From the NCBI GenBank assembly GCA_001632435.1, contig KV423933.1, forward strand, positions 120,328-184,327: a stretch of 64,000 nt of DNA, given 5' to 3'. This document shows positions 63,741 through 64,000 of the stretch, one piece after another. Numbering within the stretch: the stretch's first letter is position 1; every line of letters starts with the position of its first letter. The notes beneath the pieces were generated by a model that made no database searches, was not told the origin of the DNA, and was given only the letters and a program-made list of their open reading frames with translations. A program made the position numbers and the translations under genes. This stretch comes from Calocera cornea HHB12733 (Eukaryota > Basidiomycota > Dacrymycetes > Dacrymycetales > Dacrymycetaceae).

Positions 63741-64000
63741 TTAAGCGGGGCCGACGACGACGCCACTGGTTCCTGCCAGAATGTCGCTGGAGTTGATGGG
63801 GGGGAGAGGAGGTATGTGGTACTTGACCAAGTCGGCATTAAACTTGAGGCGAGCGTTGGCCTTGATGACGGCTTGGAGCTCTTCGAAGCTCATCTCGGCG
63901 ATGCTGCGCTGAGGAGGAGCAGGGACAGTAGCAGCAGGGACAGCTTCAGTGGAGACAGCATCAGCAGGGGCAGCAGCAGGGGCCCTCCTCTTCCTGGGAG
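63741..64000 (-). CDS. C-terminal exon of an orphan gene, 5'-partial at the window edge
   Basis: Open from the right edge to TAA at 63741-63743 on the minus strand (86 codons). It begins with a basic PRKRRAP run, then an Ala/Pro-rich linker (AVSTEAVPAATVPAPPQ), a helix SIAEMSFEELQAVIKANARLK and a hydrophobic end (YHIPPLPPINSSDILAGTSG). The basic run could be a nuclear signal. The rest of the gene is outside the window, so no family can be proposed. Confidence 0.6.
   Translation of the reverse strand, partial: PRKRRAPAAAPADAVSTEAVPAATVPAPPQRSIAEMSFEELQAVIKANARLKFNADLVKYHIPPLPPINSSDILAGTSGVVVGPA

Overview
The window reads as nuclear DNA of a filamentous basidiomycete, probably an Agaricomycete. 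The evidence is dense small introns (mostly 47-63 nt, GT-AG, with CTRAY branch sites a few bases before the acceptor), moderately GC-rich coding DNA, and gene content typical of that group: a GH16 glucanase with a Ser/Thr-rich stretch, an ERMES subunit, a fungal alpha-type kinase, F-box/LRR-like orphans and an integrase-core protein. Exons were placed by hand from splice signals and phase. For almost every gene given exon coordinates the exon lengths sum to an intact reading frame; the exceptions are stated in the entries.

Left part (1-39 kb) is mostly conserved housekeeping and metabolic DNA. In order: a Uds1-type septation coiled-coil protein cut by the left edge; a stand-alone GNL3/Grn1 N-terminal-domain protein; an NTF2-like protein with a hydrophobic segment; a sugar-porter MFS transporter; an allantoate-permease-type MFS transporter; a kinase-fold protein that has lost its catalytic Asp; a GH16 laminarinase-like enzyme divergent from a START-domain lipid-binding protein; a two-exon gene split by a 1,006-bp terminal-inverted-repeat element; a head-to-head pair of medium-chain reductase paralogues; a small membrane protein; the Ski2-like helicase SLH1/ASCC3 (20 exons) divergent across 96 bp from a virilizer-N-like protein; and MDM34 of the ERMES complex.

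Right part (about 39.9-64 kb) is accessory in character. It holds a 945-aa orphan with seven 141-bp coding repeats, an F-box-like protein, two tandem LRR-like paralogues (one frameshifted), an unrecognised gene, an integrase-core (DDE) protein, an alpha-type kinase with its zinc residues intact, a 339-aa orphan, a tandem pair of small paralogues whose coding ends overlap, a coiled-coil orphan and the end of one more orphan. Its intergenic DNA carries short motifs that I did not notice in the left part: an 18-bp CGCACAC..TCGGACA-like word in at least a dozen places, and a GTAGGGTGATAG word in five. It also has a 30-bp tandem array and a 0.42-0.49-kb tandem repeat.

No rRNA, tRNA or CRISPR was found. 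The points most worth a second look are the TIR insertion, with its TSD, that breaks a gene; the shared motif of the accessory block; and the catalytically altered kinase.
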